NCBI RefSeq assembly: GCF_014859695.1
Contig: NZ_JACUTS010000004.1
Coordinates: 1 to 64,000 of the forward strand
From: Sulfurimonas sp.
GTDB taxonomy: Bacteria; Campylobacterota; Campylobacteria; Campylobacterales; Sulfurimonadaceae
Length of the DNA stretch: 64,000 nt
Direction of reading: 5' to 3'
Shown: piece by piece, positions 11,933-21,259 of the stretch
How the letters are laid out: every line of letters begins with the position of its first letter
Position numbering within the stretch: position 1 is the stretch's first letter
The notes under the pieces: generated by a model
What the model was told of the DNA's origin: nothing
Database searches by the model: none
Seen by the model: the letters and a program-made list of their open reading frames with translations, nothing else
Position numbers and translations under genes: made by a program

Positions 11933-12513
11933 GAGAGCACCTTCTTGTTTTTATCTTCTTCTCTCATCCTTAATATCTCTTGCTCGTTCATAAGAGTAAG
12001 AGAGAGATCCATCTTCTTTCCTGCAAGTACAATCCCTGCAATCATAGCAACTAAAAGCATTACCGCCGCTACTTCAAAAGGAACGAGGTACTTTGTAAAA
12101 AGAATCATACCAACCTCTTGAGTGTTGCCTGCACCTTCAGTAACCGGATAGAGCGCTTCAATATTGCTTCCGACTATAGGAGCCGCAACTATAACAACAA
12201 TTAAAAGAGCACTTATAACGCTTAGTCCCAAGATTATCGCCTTGTTGCCCTGCTTCTCTTTTACATCTCTTGTCGTATCAAAGAACATCATACCAAAAGC
12301 ATAAAGCGCCATAACGGCACCGGAGTAAACAACGATTTGAACCGCACCTAAAAAATCAGCGCCTAAAATAAAGAAAAACGCCGATATAAAAATCATTCCT
12401 GCTGCCAATGAACTAAGAGCATATAACGCCTGTGAAGTCGTTACCGCTACATAAAACATCGAAATAGTCAAAAAGGCAAACAGATAAAATGCAACTGCTT
12501 CAAACATAACCAA
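11929..12513 (-). CDS. nuoJ: NADH-quinone oxidoreductase subunit J
   Basis: 194 aa, five hydrophobic segments, with the conserved GAVMALYAFGMMFFD helix that contains the pi-bulge region of NuoJ. The C-terminus is charged (MREEDKNKK). It lies 5 bp downstream of nuoI and overlaps nuoK. Confidence 0.96.
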   Translation of the reverse strand: MVMFEAVAFYLFAFLTISMFYVAVTTSQALYALSSLAAGMIFISAFFFILGADFLGAVQIVVYSGAVMALYAFGMMFFDTTRDVKEKQGNKAIILGLSVISALLIVVIVAAPIVGSNIEALYPVTEGAGNTQEVGMILFTKYLVPFEVAAVMLLVAMIAGIVLAGKKMDLSLTLMNEQEILRMREEDKNKKVLS

Positions 12514-12518
12514 ACTCC

Positions 12519-13154
12519 TTAATATGCTAGAGGTGTTTTTTTAACACGCTCATCTTCATGTGGTGTAATCGCGCCGAAGCCTTCAAACTCAAGCTGAGTT
12601 CCGGCTTTCATCTTATCAAGCGGCGTCAACATATCCTCATACATTACAAAATGCTCTCTCTGATCACTCGCATTTTCATACTCACCGCCATGCGTGATAG
12701 CAAGTTCTGGACAAACTTCCGCACAGTAGCCGCAGAAGATACAGCGACCCAGATTGATGCTGTATTCGCTAACCTCTTTGCGAGAGTTCTCATCGAGCTT
12801 AGTGTCGATTCTGATACAGTTAGAGATACAAATCTTCTCACAAAGTCCGCAACCGATACATCTCTCAGTATCTGACTCCCAAAGTCTTTTCATCTCATGA
12901 ACAGCTCTGTAACGTGGACCTATAGGCATTTTTTCAGCCGGATACTGCACCGTATGAGTGTCAAATTTAATCATCTCACGAAGTACAACCCAAAGACCGA
13001 CAAAAAGTTCGCCTCTGAAAGCTCTTTTTATAACTCTTTGAAATTTACCCCATCCGTCAGTTGGATAAGGCGCAATATCCACCATGTAGTAGTTGCTGTC
13101 TAATTCCGTAACATTTCTGTTGTTAAAATGCTCTTGTATATGTTCATTATGCAT
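12519..13154 (-). CDS. nuoI: NADH-quinone oxidoreductase subunit I (two 4Fe-4S clusters)
   Basis: 211 aa. A ferredoxin-like subunit with two CxxCxxCxxxC motifs, CIGCGLCEKIC and CIFCGYCAEVCPE, which bind clusters N6a and N6b in the peripheral arm and pass electrons to NuoB. The N-terminal ~70 residues contain the amphipathic membrane-contact segment. Standard position between nuoH and nuoJ. Confidence 0.97.
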   Translation of the reverse strand: MHNEHIQEHFNNRNVTELDSNYYMVDIAPYPTDGWGKFQRVIKRAFRGELFVGLWVVLREMIKFDTHTVQYPAEKMPIGPRYRAVHEMKRLWESDTERCIGCGLCEKICISNCIRIDTKLDENSRKEVSEYSINLGRCIFCGYCAEVCPELAITHGGEYENASDQREHFVMYEDMLTPLDKMKAGTQLEFEGFGAITPHEDERVKKTPLAY

Positions 13155-13163
13155 ACTTACCCC

Positions 13164-14150
13164 TTACATCATTACTATTGCAGTTATAACTATATTTATC
13201 ATAGCTATAGGCATTAAAACTTTCCAACACAACCACATCAACTGGTCAGGTCTAACGTCAGGCCATGCGGCTCTTGTCCACAAGAAAAAGAAGAAGAAGA
13301 ATGCAACTTTAGCCAACAGCCCAAGTGCGCCTAAGAAGCTTCCGTCTCCATAACCACCCAAGAATAGAAGTGCCATAACAAAAGAGATAAAGAACATATT
13401 TGCATACTCGCCGATGAAGAAAAGACCCCATCTCATACCTGAGTATTCCGTTCCAAATCCGTCAATAATCTCATGGTCGTTTGCTATTAAGTGAAACGGT
13501 GTACGACCTGTTTCAGCAAATGCCGCTATCCAGAAAAGTACAAACGCAACAGGCTGAGACCAGAGTATCCAGTCCGTAATTCCGCCTGCTTGATACTCGT
13601 TAAAGTCGATAAGAGATAAAGAACCGACCATCATAACAGGTGCTAAAATCGATAATCCTGTAATAACCTCATAAGAGATAAATATAGCAGCTGCCCTTGC
13701 CGCTGAGAGCAAAGCGAACTTGTTTGCAGATGCCATACCTCCAAGAAGAGGACCATAAAGTCCCACACCCATAATTCCAAGAATATAAAGAATACCGATA
13801 TTGATGTCTGCTACAATCGGATGAACTTCGTATCCAAAAATCGTAAATGATGGTAAAAACGGGATAGCAGCTGCTGCCATAAAAGCAGTTGCCGCCGTAA
13901 TAACCGGTGCGATTTTAAAGATACGACCGACTACGTTGGCAGGGACAATATCCTCTTTTGTAAAGAGTTTAATACCATCCGCCGCAACCTGCAGGAGTCC
14001 AAAAGGTCCGACATTGACAGGTCCAAGACGACGCTGCATAAATGCAAGAACTTTTCTCTCAAAGTAGGTACCTATTCCCGCTAATGCAGAAAATATAAGT
14101 AAAATGACGACGATTTTAATAATCGTCTCAACAAAATATGCTGTTTCCAT
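13164..14150 (-). CDS. nuoH: NADH-quinone oxidoreductase subunit H
   Basis: 328 aa, about eight membrane helices. It carries the signature ERKVLAFMQRRLGPVNVGP near the N-terminus and the acidic loop FAETGRTPFHLIANDHEIID that lines the quinone chamber. It anchors the peripheral arm to the membrane arm. Start 3 bp after the upstream NuoG stop. Confidence 0.97.
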   Translation of the reverse strand: METAYFVETIIKIVVILLIFSALAGIGTYFERKVLAFMQRRLGPVNVGPFGLLQVAADGIKLFTKEDIVPANVVGRIFKIAPVITAATAFMAAAAIPFLPSFTIFGYEVHPIVADINIGILYILGIMGVGLYGPLLGGMASANKFALLSAARAAAIFISYEVITGLSILAPVMMVGSLSLIDFNEYQAGGITDWILWSQPVAFVLFWIAAFAETGRTPFHLIANDHEIIDGFGTEYSGMRWGLFFIGEYANMFFISFVMALLFLGGYGDGSFLGALGLLAKVAFFFFFFLWTRAAWPDVRPDQLMWLCWKVLMPIAMINIVITAIVMM

Positions 14151-14153
14151 ATA

Positions 14154-16640
14154 TTACGCCCTTTCAATCGAAGCTGTTGCAAAGCGGTATGAGCTAAACA
14201 GAGCCTCTGTATTTAATTTAGAATCAAATGTCGGCAACAACACAATGTTACCGCTAATTTTATTGTCACTTACTATATTTGCCACAATTTCACCGCTTGC
14301 GCTCTTCACTCTCACGCTGTCTCCTTCGTTAAAATCAGATTTACTCAAGAACTCCTCACTCATGTAGACACCGCTTACCTCATCAAGATTGGTAGCTTTA
14401 TAGGTAAATGGAGTGAATTGTCTTACAGGATTTGCCATGTAGATAAGTGTTCCCTCTAGTTTTTCGTCGCTTATCACAGCAACAGACTCATCGCCGCTTT
14501 TTGCCGTAGCGATATTTTCCAATAGGTACCCGCGATGCTCCGTGCCGTCGTTATCGTAGTGGTTTGGAAGATTGTCAAACTCTTCTGCCCTAAACCCACT
14601 CTCAAGAGGAAGCATTTTCGTGTACTCAATAACAAGTTCAGCTTTTAAACCAAGCGCATTTGCAATGTCGTTTAACTCATATCCGTTATAACCGATTGCC
14701 GCATTTGTCGGGTTTACTCTTTTGTTGATGCTCGTAAGCGTTCCCTCTTGCTGATTAATAGCAGGCATATCCAAATCGCCATCGCCTAAAGCCGAGAGAG
14801 TAAAATCTCCCTTCGTGTTGTAGCCTACGGTATAAGAACCTGCCACTTCATCAAGCTCGCAGATAAGCGCAACGCCAAGAGTGTTTGTCAGGTTCGGTAT
14901 CATCGTAAGCTCAAACGCACTATATTTTTCAATAAGCGCTAAAAGACGAGCAAGATTTTTTGAGTTTGGATGAGTATAGAGGTCAGGTCCCGCAATCAAA
15001 GCAAACGTATCTTTTTTAGCAAGATTTTTCTCTAAATTTTCCATAAACTTCTCATCAGCACCTAAAATCTCTAAAAGACGGTTCTCATCAACTTCAACCT
15101 CTTTTGAAACCTTTTTAGGAACCATCTTTTTCTTCTCTTCCTCTACCTCTTCCTCTTCGCCGCTCTCTTCGTTTTTCTTCATAACTTTAACTATTTCGGT
15201 AATCTCTTCTTTGATTATCTCTTCAACCGTTATAGTTTTTGTAGAGTGAAACGATGCCAGATAAGAGACTATCTCGCTTGGAAGCTTCTCTTTATCAGCA
15301 AATAGATCAAGAATCAGATAGAGAACTGCTTCTTCTTGCAGGGGTGCATGATACACACTCATAATGCTTTTGCCAAATCCCTCAACAACAGGATCTTTTA
15401 CAGGGTGGAAGTAAAGACCCGCGCCCTTGTTTACTGTTATAGAGTTATTTAGAGCATAGCGTGCATTTGGATTGTCACTCTTAATAGCAGTTCCCACAGA
15501 GATAATAAAATTTGCGTTGTGTGTAGCTTCAAGATCGTAACCGTAGAGTTTTGTACCGCTGATTTCGCTGTAATTGTTTAAAAATGTCTGAAACGCTTTT
15601 GCTTCACTGTTTAGAAGTTTGTAGCCGAACTTCTCTTTTAGTTTTTGTAAAAGAAGAGCCTCTTCGTTTGTGATGGTAGATGTAAATTTGATAGTGTCTG
15701 CTTTTTTAAACGCTTCCAAAGCATTTGCAAATGCCGCTTCATCTTTACTCTTTACCTCGTTTTGATAATCAAATCCGTATCTTCCCGCACCGCAAAGTGA
15801 TACATAGTTCCACTCATTCATAACGCGGTAGATCTTCTCATCATTGTTTTCAATGCTTATATGTTTTACATCGTAATTTATTTGACATCCCGCAGAACAG
15901 TGTCCGCATGTTGCAGGAATTTGCTTCAGTTCCCATGCATTTGAAGTATAGATAAAGTGTGTATCAACAAGCGCTCCGACCGGACAAACCGCAGCACACT
16001 CGCCACAACTTGTACAATCAAGCATCTCTTCGCCGCTCGTTAAGCCGATAAGGGATTTGTTGAGTTTGTTCCACATAGCATACGCATCTTTTGGCATGTT
16101 CTCTTTATACTCTGCTTCAAGTGCATCTGCACCGCGCGGTACTGTTTTGAGCGAATTGTCACCTATCATATCTTTACATGCAGTGACACATCTCTCGCAA
16201 ACGATACATAGACCCGGATTATAGTGAATATGTCCCCAGTCAATATCGCTTCTATCTACATCTTTGACCGCATAGTGCTGTGCATCCACGCCCATCTCTA
16301 AAGTGTAGTTTTGAAGTTCACACTCGCCGGATTGATCACAAACACCGCACTCAAGAGGATGATTTACATCGTAAACCTCCATGATTGCGCGGCGCTCTTT
16401 GATAATATTTTCAGTCGATGTTACAACGCTCATGCCCTCTTTTGATTTTGCGTTACAAGCATACACCTGTTTGCCGTCGGCTTCAACAAGACAAAGACGA
16501 CATGCAAGTGTCGGGCTACATCTTGTTAAATAACAGATTGCCGGTATAAAGATATCGTTCGCGCGGGCAGCGTTGAGTATATACTCGCCCTCTTGAGTCT
16601 CTATCTCTCTTCCATCAATATTTATACTGATTTTACTCAT
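14154..16640 (-). CDS. nuoG: NuoG-like subunit, second copy (molybdopterin-oxidoreductase fold)
   Basis: 828 aa. The N-terminal 2Fe-2S domain has CRLC and further cysteines. It is followed by the His/Cys segment HPLECGVCDQSGECELQN, a ferredoxin-like pair (CIVCERCVTAC, CTSCGECAAVC), the N7-type CGHCSAGC, and then the large molybdopterin-oxidoreductase-like domain without the cofactor. This copy has a highly charged low-complexity insertion around residues 470-520 (EESGEEEEVEEEKKK) that the first copy lacks. Its start overlaps the stop of the first NuoG by one base. Two tandem nuoG genes are known in some Campylobacterota. Whether both subunits are in one complex cannot be told from sequence. 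Confidence 0.93.
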   Translation of the reverse strand: MSKISINIDGREIETQEGEYILNAARANDIFIPAICYLTRCSPTLACRLCLVEADGKQVYACNAKSKEGMSVVTSTENIIKERRAIMEVYDVNHPLECGVCDQSGECELQNYTLEMGVDAQHYAVKDVDRSDIDWGHIHYNPGLCIVCERCVTACKDMIGDNSLKTVPRGADALEAEYKENMPKDAYAMWNKLNKSLIGLTSGEEMLDCTSCGECAAVCPVGALVDTHFIYTSNAWELKQIPATCGHCSAGCQINYDVKHISIENNDEKIYRVMNEWNYVSLCGAGRYGFDYQNEVKSKDEAAFANALEAFKKADTIKFTSTITNEEALLLQKLKEKFGYKLLNSEAKAFQTFLNNYSEISGTKLYGYDLEATHNANFIISVGTAIKSDNPNARYALNNSITVNKGAGLYFHPVKDPVVEGFGKSIMSVYHAPLQEEAVLYLILDLFADKEKLPSEIVSYLASFHSTKTITVEEIIKEEITEIVKVMKKNEESGEEEEVEEEKKKMVPKKVSKEVEVDENRLLEILGADEKFMENLEKNLAKKDTFALIAGPDLYTHPNSKNLARLLALIEKYSAFELTMIPNLTNTLGVALICELDEVAGSYTVGYNTKGDFTLSALGDGDLDMPAINQQEGTLTSINKRVNPTNAAIGYNGYELNDIANALGLKAELVIEYTKMLPLESGFRAEEFDNLPNHYDNDGTEHRGYLLENIATAKSGDESVAVISDEKLEGTLIYMANPVRQFTPFTYKATNLDEVSGVYMSEEFLSKSDFNEGDSVRVKSASGEIVANIVSDNKISGNIVLLPTFDSKLNTEALFSSYRFATASIERA

Positions 16641-18892
16641 TACATTACTCTCACTATCTTGGATTTTTCAAATCTATATCTACCTGCATCTACACTTATA
16701 TCAAAGGTAGGATTAAGCGCTACAGTTCCTTTTAGTTCGCTATCTAGCTTGAATTTTCTTTGGATTTTTGTTTTAGCAAAGCTAATCTCAACCATATCTC
16801 CATCCGAAATTCTAGCAGCTACGCTAAACTGTGCAGAGCCGTGCAGGAAGTTATCCTTAGGAAGCTGCTCCGCTTTTAGGGTGTAGTTGTTAAACTGAAG
16901 CACAGGATCACATTGGTAGATGATGGTACCGTTAAACTCAGGCAGATCATCAAGCTCTTCCAATTCTCCGTTTGCTTCAAGAGCAACCTCATCAAGCAGA
17001 TATCCGCGGTTATCTTCGCCCAGAGGAGATAAAAAGTTCTCTAAATCATCAAATGCAATCCCTTTAAATCCAGCCTCTCTCCTAAGCTCTTGCGTATAGT
17101 GGGTGGTCTCATCTTTATGGACTCCCAACGCTTTTGCTAAGTCATTGAGCGTGTATCCGCTGAAGTGCAGCGCAACGTTTGTCGGAAGCACTCTATTGTC
17201 AATGCTTACAACCGTTCCCTCTTGCTGATTAAGGGCAGGTATCGCCAAGTCGGCACTGCCAAGAGAAGAGATAACAAAGTCGCCCTTTGCGTTATATCCC
17301 ACTACGTTTTCTATATTCTCATCGCGCTCAAGCGTATTGATAAGCGATACGCCAAGGGTATTTGCCTCACGAGGAACTACCACCAAAGAGAAATCGCTGT
17401 ACTTCTCAATAAGCGCCGCCAGCATTGCTATATTGCCCGCTCTCTCATGCGCAATAAGATCGTTGCCGATGATAAGTACTCGCTTTTTTGCTCTTGTGAA
17501 AGATTTACTCATATAGGAGAGTTCCTCTTCGCCGATATTTGTCTCAGCGTAGATGTAACCAAGATCAAGATCATCAAAAAATGCTCTCTCGCTCTCGGTT
17601 AAATCAGCATCTTTGAGTATCTCATAAGCCAGAAGCGCCATAACGCCCTCTTCCGTTCCAACTTCATACTTCATCATCTGCGTTATGACGTTTTGCATGA
17701 GCACATCTTCCATGGGGTGCGCATAAACAATTTTTGCACCGTTATGTTTTGAAGCCGTTGTAAGTGCATATCTCACGCCCGGATTGTCCGTTGCTATTCT
17801 GCTACCTATAACGATTGCCGCATCTGAGTGCTTAATCGCATCAAGAGAACCGCTGTGGTGAAGTTTTCCGCTAAGAGAGCCGTATGACTTCATAAATTCG
17901 CCAAAGAGTCTTGCATCTTCATTGAAGAGCTTGATTCCCAACTTCTCTTTTAAAAGCTGTAAAATATGCGCCTCTTCATTTGTAATAATAGAAGAGAAAC
18001 GGATTGCTTTTGCATTCTCAATCGCCTTGAGTGCTAACTCAAAAGAGTTCGCTTCACTACTCTGTTTGTTGTCAAAATCAAAGCCGAATCGTCCTGCCCC
18101 GCAAAGCGACGTAAATTCAAAGTTGTTTTTTACTCTAAATATCTCATCTGCACCGTTAATGGCGCTGTGTCTTGTCTCATACTCCAGTGGGCATCCCGCC
18201 GAGCAGTGAGCACATGTTGCAGGAACGCGTTCTAGCTCCCATGCATTTGCCCTATAGCGAAAACCGCTGCTTGTCAGTGCGCCCACAGGACATACGGCTA
18301 TACACTCTCCGCAGAAAGTACAATCAAGCATCTCGCTGTTTTTTGGGATAATAGTTGAGCTGTATCCGCCGAATTTAACCTCTATGGCATCATCACCGAT
18401 AACCTCATTGCAGACATGAACACACTTTTCGCACATAATACAGAGTGAAGGTTCATAATCTATAAGTCCCCAATGTTTAATCTCTCTAAGCTGATCACGA
18501 GCTGAAAAATTTTGGCGTTCTACACTAAACTCCAACGTTTTATTTTGAAGGTCACACTCTCCTGATTTATCGCAAACACCGCACTCAAGAGGATGGTTTA
18601 CATCATAAAGCTTCATGATGTTTACTCTCTCGTTTTGCAGCGCATCGTTATTTGTAGTTATCTCTATACCCTCGGTCGGAGGCGTGTTACAGCTTAAAAC
18701 AAATCCGTCTACACCGTTTGCTTCAACAACACACATGCGGCAAGATGCACATGGGGAAGTTTTAGAGATATAGCACATAGTAGGTATATAGATTCCGTTT
18801 TTGCGGGCAACCGTCAGTATAGTCTCGCCCTTTTGAGCTTGGACTTGGATACCGTCAATTGTAAAATTAATTATTTTATTCATAGCATCCAT
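16640..18892 (-). CDS. nuoG: NuoG-like subunit, first copy
   Basis: 750 aa. All cluster motifs are present: 2Fe-2S (CYISKTSPCASCRMC), HPLECGVCDKSGECDLQN, CIMCEKCVHVC, CTFCGECIAVC and CAHCSAGC. The C-terminal two thirds is the molybdopterin-oxidoreductase-like domain. It is clearly paralogous to the downstream 828-aa gene but well diverged, so the duplication is old and both copies are maintained. Start at MDAMNK; MNKIINFTIDG three codons later is equally possible. It follows the NuoF/GltD-like gene by 3 bp. Confidence 0.93.
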   Translation of the reverse strand: MDAMNKIINFTIDGIQVQAQKGETILTVARKNGIYIPTMCYISKTSPCASCRMCVVEANGVDGFVLSCNTPPTEGIEITTNNDALQNERVNIMKLYDVNHPLECGVCDKSGECDLQNKTLEFSVERQNFSARDQLREIKHWGLIDYEPSLCIMCEKCVHVCNEVIGDDAIEVKFGGYSSTIIPKNSEMLDCTFCGECIAVCPVGALTSSGFRYRANAWELERVPATCAHCSAGCPLEYETRHSAINGADEIFRVKNNFEFTSLCGAGRFGFDFDNKQSSEANSFELALKAIENAKAIRFSSIITNEEAHILQLLKEKLGIKLFNEDARLFGEFMKSYGSLSGKLHHSGSLDAIKHSDAAIVIGSRIATDNPGVRYALTTASKHNGAKIVYAHPMEDVLMQNVITQMMKYEVGTEEGVMALLAYEILKDADLTESERAFFDDLDLGYIYAETNIGEEELSYMSKSFTRAKKRVLIIGNDLIAHERAGNIAMLAALIEKYSDFSLVVVPREANTLGVSLINTLERDENIENVVGYNAKGDFVISSLGSADLAIPALNQQEGTVVSIDNRVLPTNVALHFSGYTLNDLAKALGVHKDETTHYTQELRREAGFKGIAFDDLENFLSPLGEDNRGYLLDEVALEANGELEELDDLPEFNGTIIYQCDPVLQFNNYTLKAEQLPKDNFLHGSAQFSVAARISDGDMVEISFAKTKIQRKFKLDSELKGTVALNPTFDISVDAGRYRFEKSKIVRVM

Positions 18893-18895
18893 CCT

Positions 18896-20929
18896 TTACG
18901 CCTGCACCATTGCGATATAGTAACAGCGCATGCATCTCTCTGCTTCACTCATTGCCTCTTCTTGAGTAAAACCTAGTTTTACCTCTTTGTTGTTGTATTT
19001 TCTATCTTCAGCATCAAGAACTGTAGAGTGCTGGCGAGGTATGCCCGGTAGCCATCCGGTAACTTTCTCTTTTTTATCGTAAACGCGAAGTTTTCTTAAG
19101 TGGTCTTCCATAATCTCATCATCACTTAAACTAACCTCTCCACTCTGAACATAGCGCGCCATAACAGAAGCCGCGCGTTTTGCCTGTCCTACGGCATTTA
19201 CAATCGTCATAGGTCCATATTCACAATCCCCTGAGGCAAAAATACCCTTACGGGATGTCATATAATCTTTGCCGTTTGTCTTAATGGTAGCCCATGAGGT
19301 TTTCTCAATCTCCCACTCTTCGGGGAGAAGCTCCAAATCAGCCGACTGAGAAACCGCAGGAATAATATAATCCGCCTCTATCTCATAAGAAGCACCCTCG
19401 ATTTTTACAAGCTCTGCGCGTCCTCCGTTTGGATCAGGAACAAGCTCAAACTTGTCTACCAAAAGAGATTTTAAGAGATTGTCCTCATCTCTCATCTGTG
19501 CAACTGCTGAGTGAAAAAGGAACTCAACGCCCTCTTCTACCGCCTCGTGATACTCTTCATAGGTAGTATTTTTAATAATTGTTTTTTCATCTCTTCGGTA
19601 AATCATATAAACTTTTTTCGCATTGGCACGGATTGCACAGCGAACAACGTCCATAGATGTAAAACCGCCGCCGACGCACACAAGAATTTTACCTGTTAAA
19701 TCAACATAATCAGTAGTTAAAAGATTCTCTTCTTGCTCGGCTTTTGTGATTGTATAGCCATACTTCTCATAAAGATTTACTTTGTCCAAAAAGTCGATTG
19801 CGCCCCAGTAACCTTTTATTTCAGGTCTCTCGTTATCACAATATACTTTTTTAGAGATTCTTGTACCCGTTGCAACCATTGTCGCATCATACTCACTCTC
19901 AAATCTTCTCATATCATCAGCGTTGATTTTAGAGTTTACTAAAAAATTAACACCCATATCTTTGACACACTCAATATCTTTGTTATATTTGTCAATCGGC
20001 ATTCTGTATTCAGGAACACCAACGGCAACTTCCCCGCCAAGCACCGGAAGTTCTTCGTAAACATCAACTTCTATGCCCTCAGCAGCAAGATAGTAAGCGG
20101 TTGTAAGACCTGCAGGACCTGCACCGATAACAGCAACTCTTTTACCGATGCTTGGTTTTTTCTCCATCGGATGAAAGAAATCATATCCGTGATCAGTCTC
20201 CCAATCGGCACCTAAACGCTTAAGCGACATAATCGATATGGGCTCATCAAGATTTGTACGACGGCATGCATCCTCACATGGATGTGGACAGACACGACCG
20301 CAAACGTGCGCAAGAGGCATAGTTTGACGCGTTGCCATAAGCGAATCGTCCATTCGTAAATCTCTTACGCCCTCAATGTAGGCAGGAATATCTACATGAG
20401 AAGGACAGGCATCGGTACACGGCGCAGTTATCTTTGCAATATAGCCAATCTCATCACCATAATGCTTAGAAGGCTTCTGCTCGTTTATGCACTCCATAAA
20501 AACATCTTCAAAGTGCTTCATTAGATCAATAATCGGATTTGGAACAGTTTTGCCAATCTCACATTTTGAAGTGATTTGCATACTTTTACCGATCTCCCTT
20601 AGATGGTCCAAATCAGCTACACTTCCCTCACCGCGAGCGATTTTATCGAGCTGGTCATATAAAATACGTCCGCCCCAACGCCCAGGTGCACATCTCCCGC
20701 ATGCCTCAGAATACTCCTGATACTGTGCAGCGTACTCCATAGCCAAACGGATTACGTCTACATCTTCATCAAAAAGCGCCACACCGTCCCAGCCTATAAA
20801 AGCTTTGGACTCTCTATGGCTGTCATACTGTGCAGGCAGGTTGTAAGCTGATTCTTCCCACTCCTCTTGCGGCTTGTTAATATTGTTTATAAACTCACCG
20901 TTCCAAGTAGAAAAATATACTTTACTCAA
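18896..20929 (-). CDS. NuoF C-terminal Fe-S domain fused to a GltD-like FAD/NAD(P) oxidoreductase
   Basis: 677 aa, in the place of nuoF. Residues ~70-165 resemble the C-terminal N3-cluster domain of NuoF (CGRCAPGR... and KCEIGKTVPNP). The third of the four usual cysteines is a glycine here (C77, C80, G83, C123). From ~165 on it resembles the small subunit of glutamate synthase: an N-terminal 4Fe-4S region (CTDACPSHVDIP, CGRVCPHPCEDAC), an FAD site VIGAGPAGLTTAYYLAAEG and a nucleotide site CVGGGFTSMDVV followed by YRRDE. There is no NuoF FMN/NADH-binding domain. In place of NuoEF it probably brings electrons into, or takes them out of, the complex, perhaps from NADPH or ferredoxin. Domain identities are clear; the donor is inference. 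Confidence 0.88.
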   Translation of the reverse strand: MSKVYFSTWNGEFINNINKPQEEWEESAYNLPAQYDSHRESKAFIGWDGVALFDEDVDVIRLAMEYAAQYQEYSEACGRCAPGRWGGRILYDQLDKIARGEGSVADLDHLREIGKSMQITSKCEIGKTVPNPIIDLMKHFEDVFMECINEQKPSKHYGDEIGYIAKITAPCTDACPSHVDIPAYIEGVRDLRMDDSLMATRQTMPLAHVCGRVCPHPCEDACRRTNLDEPISIMSLKRLGADWETDHGYDFFHPMEKKPSIGKRVAVIGAGPAGLTTAYYLAAEGIEVDVYEELPVLGGEVAVGVPEYRMPIDKYNKDIECVKDMGVNFLVNSKINADDMRRFESEYDATMVATGTRISKKVYCDNERPEIKGYWGAIDFLDKVNLYEKYGYTITKAEQEENLLTTDYVDLTGKILVCVGGGFTSMDVVRCAIRANAKKVYMIYRRDEKTIIKNTTYEEYHEAVEEGVEFLFHSAVAQMRDEDNLLKSLLVDKFELVPDPNGGRAELVKIEGASYEIEADYIIPAVSQSADLELLPEEWEIEKTSWATIKTNGKDYMTSRKGIFASGDCEYGPMTIVNAVGQAKRAASVMARYVQSGEVSLSDDEIMEDHLRKLRVYDKKEKVTGWLPGIPRQHSTVLDAEDRKYNNKEVKLGFTQEEAMSEAERCMRCYYIAMVQA

Positions 20930-20943
20930 AATTCAAATCCCAC

Positions 20944-21165
20944 TTATTTTTTTGTTACGATAGTCCAGTCGACTTCGTTGAACTTTAAAGAGTTTAACAA
21001 CTCATATCCGCACTCTTTTACCAAATCAGCTGATTTTTGAATAGGTGAAAAATCACCTATCTCAAATAAAAAAATTGCAACTTCTCCCGCTTTGTGAGAT
21101 GCTAAAATCTCTCTCATGCGAGGCTCAAAACCATCTTTTAAATGTCTTAAATCATATCTTTTCAT
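20944..21165 (-). CDS. Small NuoE-position protein of Campylobacterota complex I
   Basis: 73 aa from MKRYDLRHLKDGF, chosen because AAAAGGAG lies just upstream; the ORF track start six codons earlier has no such site. It sits where nuoE would be but has no thioredoxin-like 2Fe-2S motif and no cysteine pair, so it cannot be a functional NuoE. Short proteins at this position are often annotated nuoE in Campylobacter and relatives. It probably is a structural partner of the GltD-like fusion. A 12-bp perfect hairpin lies directly upstream of its ribosome binding site. Confidence 0.8.
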   Translation of the reverse strand: MKRYDLRHLKDGFEPRMREILASHKAGEVAIFLFEIGDFSPIQKSADLVKECGYELLNSLKFNEVDWTIVTKK

Positions 21166-21175
21166 ATATATCTCC

Positions 21176-21204
21176 TTTTGCAAAGAAGTGAATTCTTTGC
21201 AAAA
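21176..21204 (-). promoter_or_regulatory. Hairpin upstream of the small NuoE-position gene
   Basis: TTTTGCAAAGAA, a 5-nt loop, and TTCTTTGCAAAA form a perfect 12-bp inverted repeat inside the 94-bp gap after nuoD. On the minus strand its 3' arm runs directly into the AAAAGGAG ribosome binding site of the next gene. It could be an RNA-processing site or a partial attenuator that sets the ratio of NuoABCD to the later subunits, or it could control access to the ribosome site. Confidence 0.5.
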
Positions 21205-21259
21205 TTCCCCTCACTAAAGCTACATCTAGCGATGAGAGAAAAATTATTAAAATTTTTCA

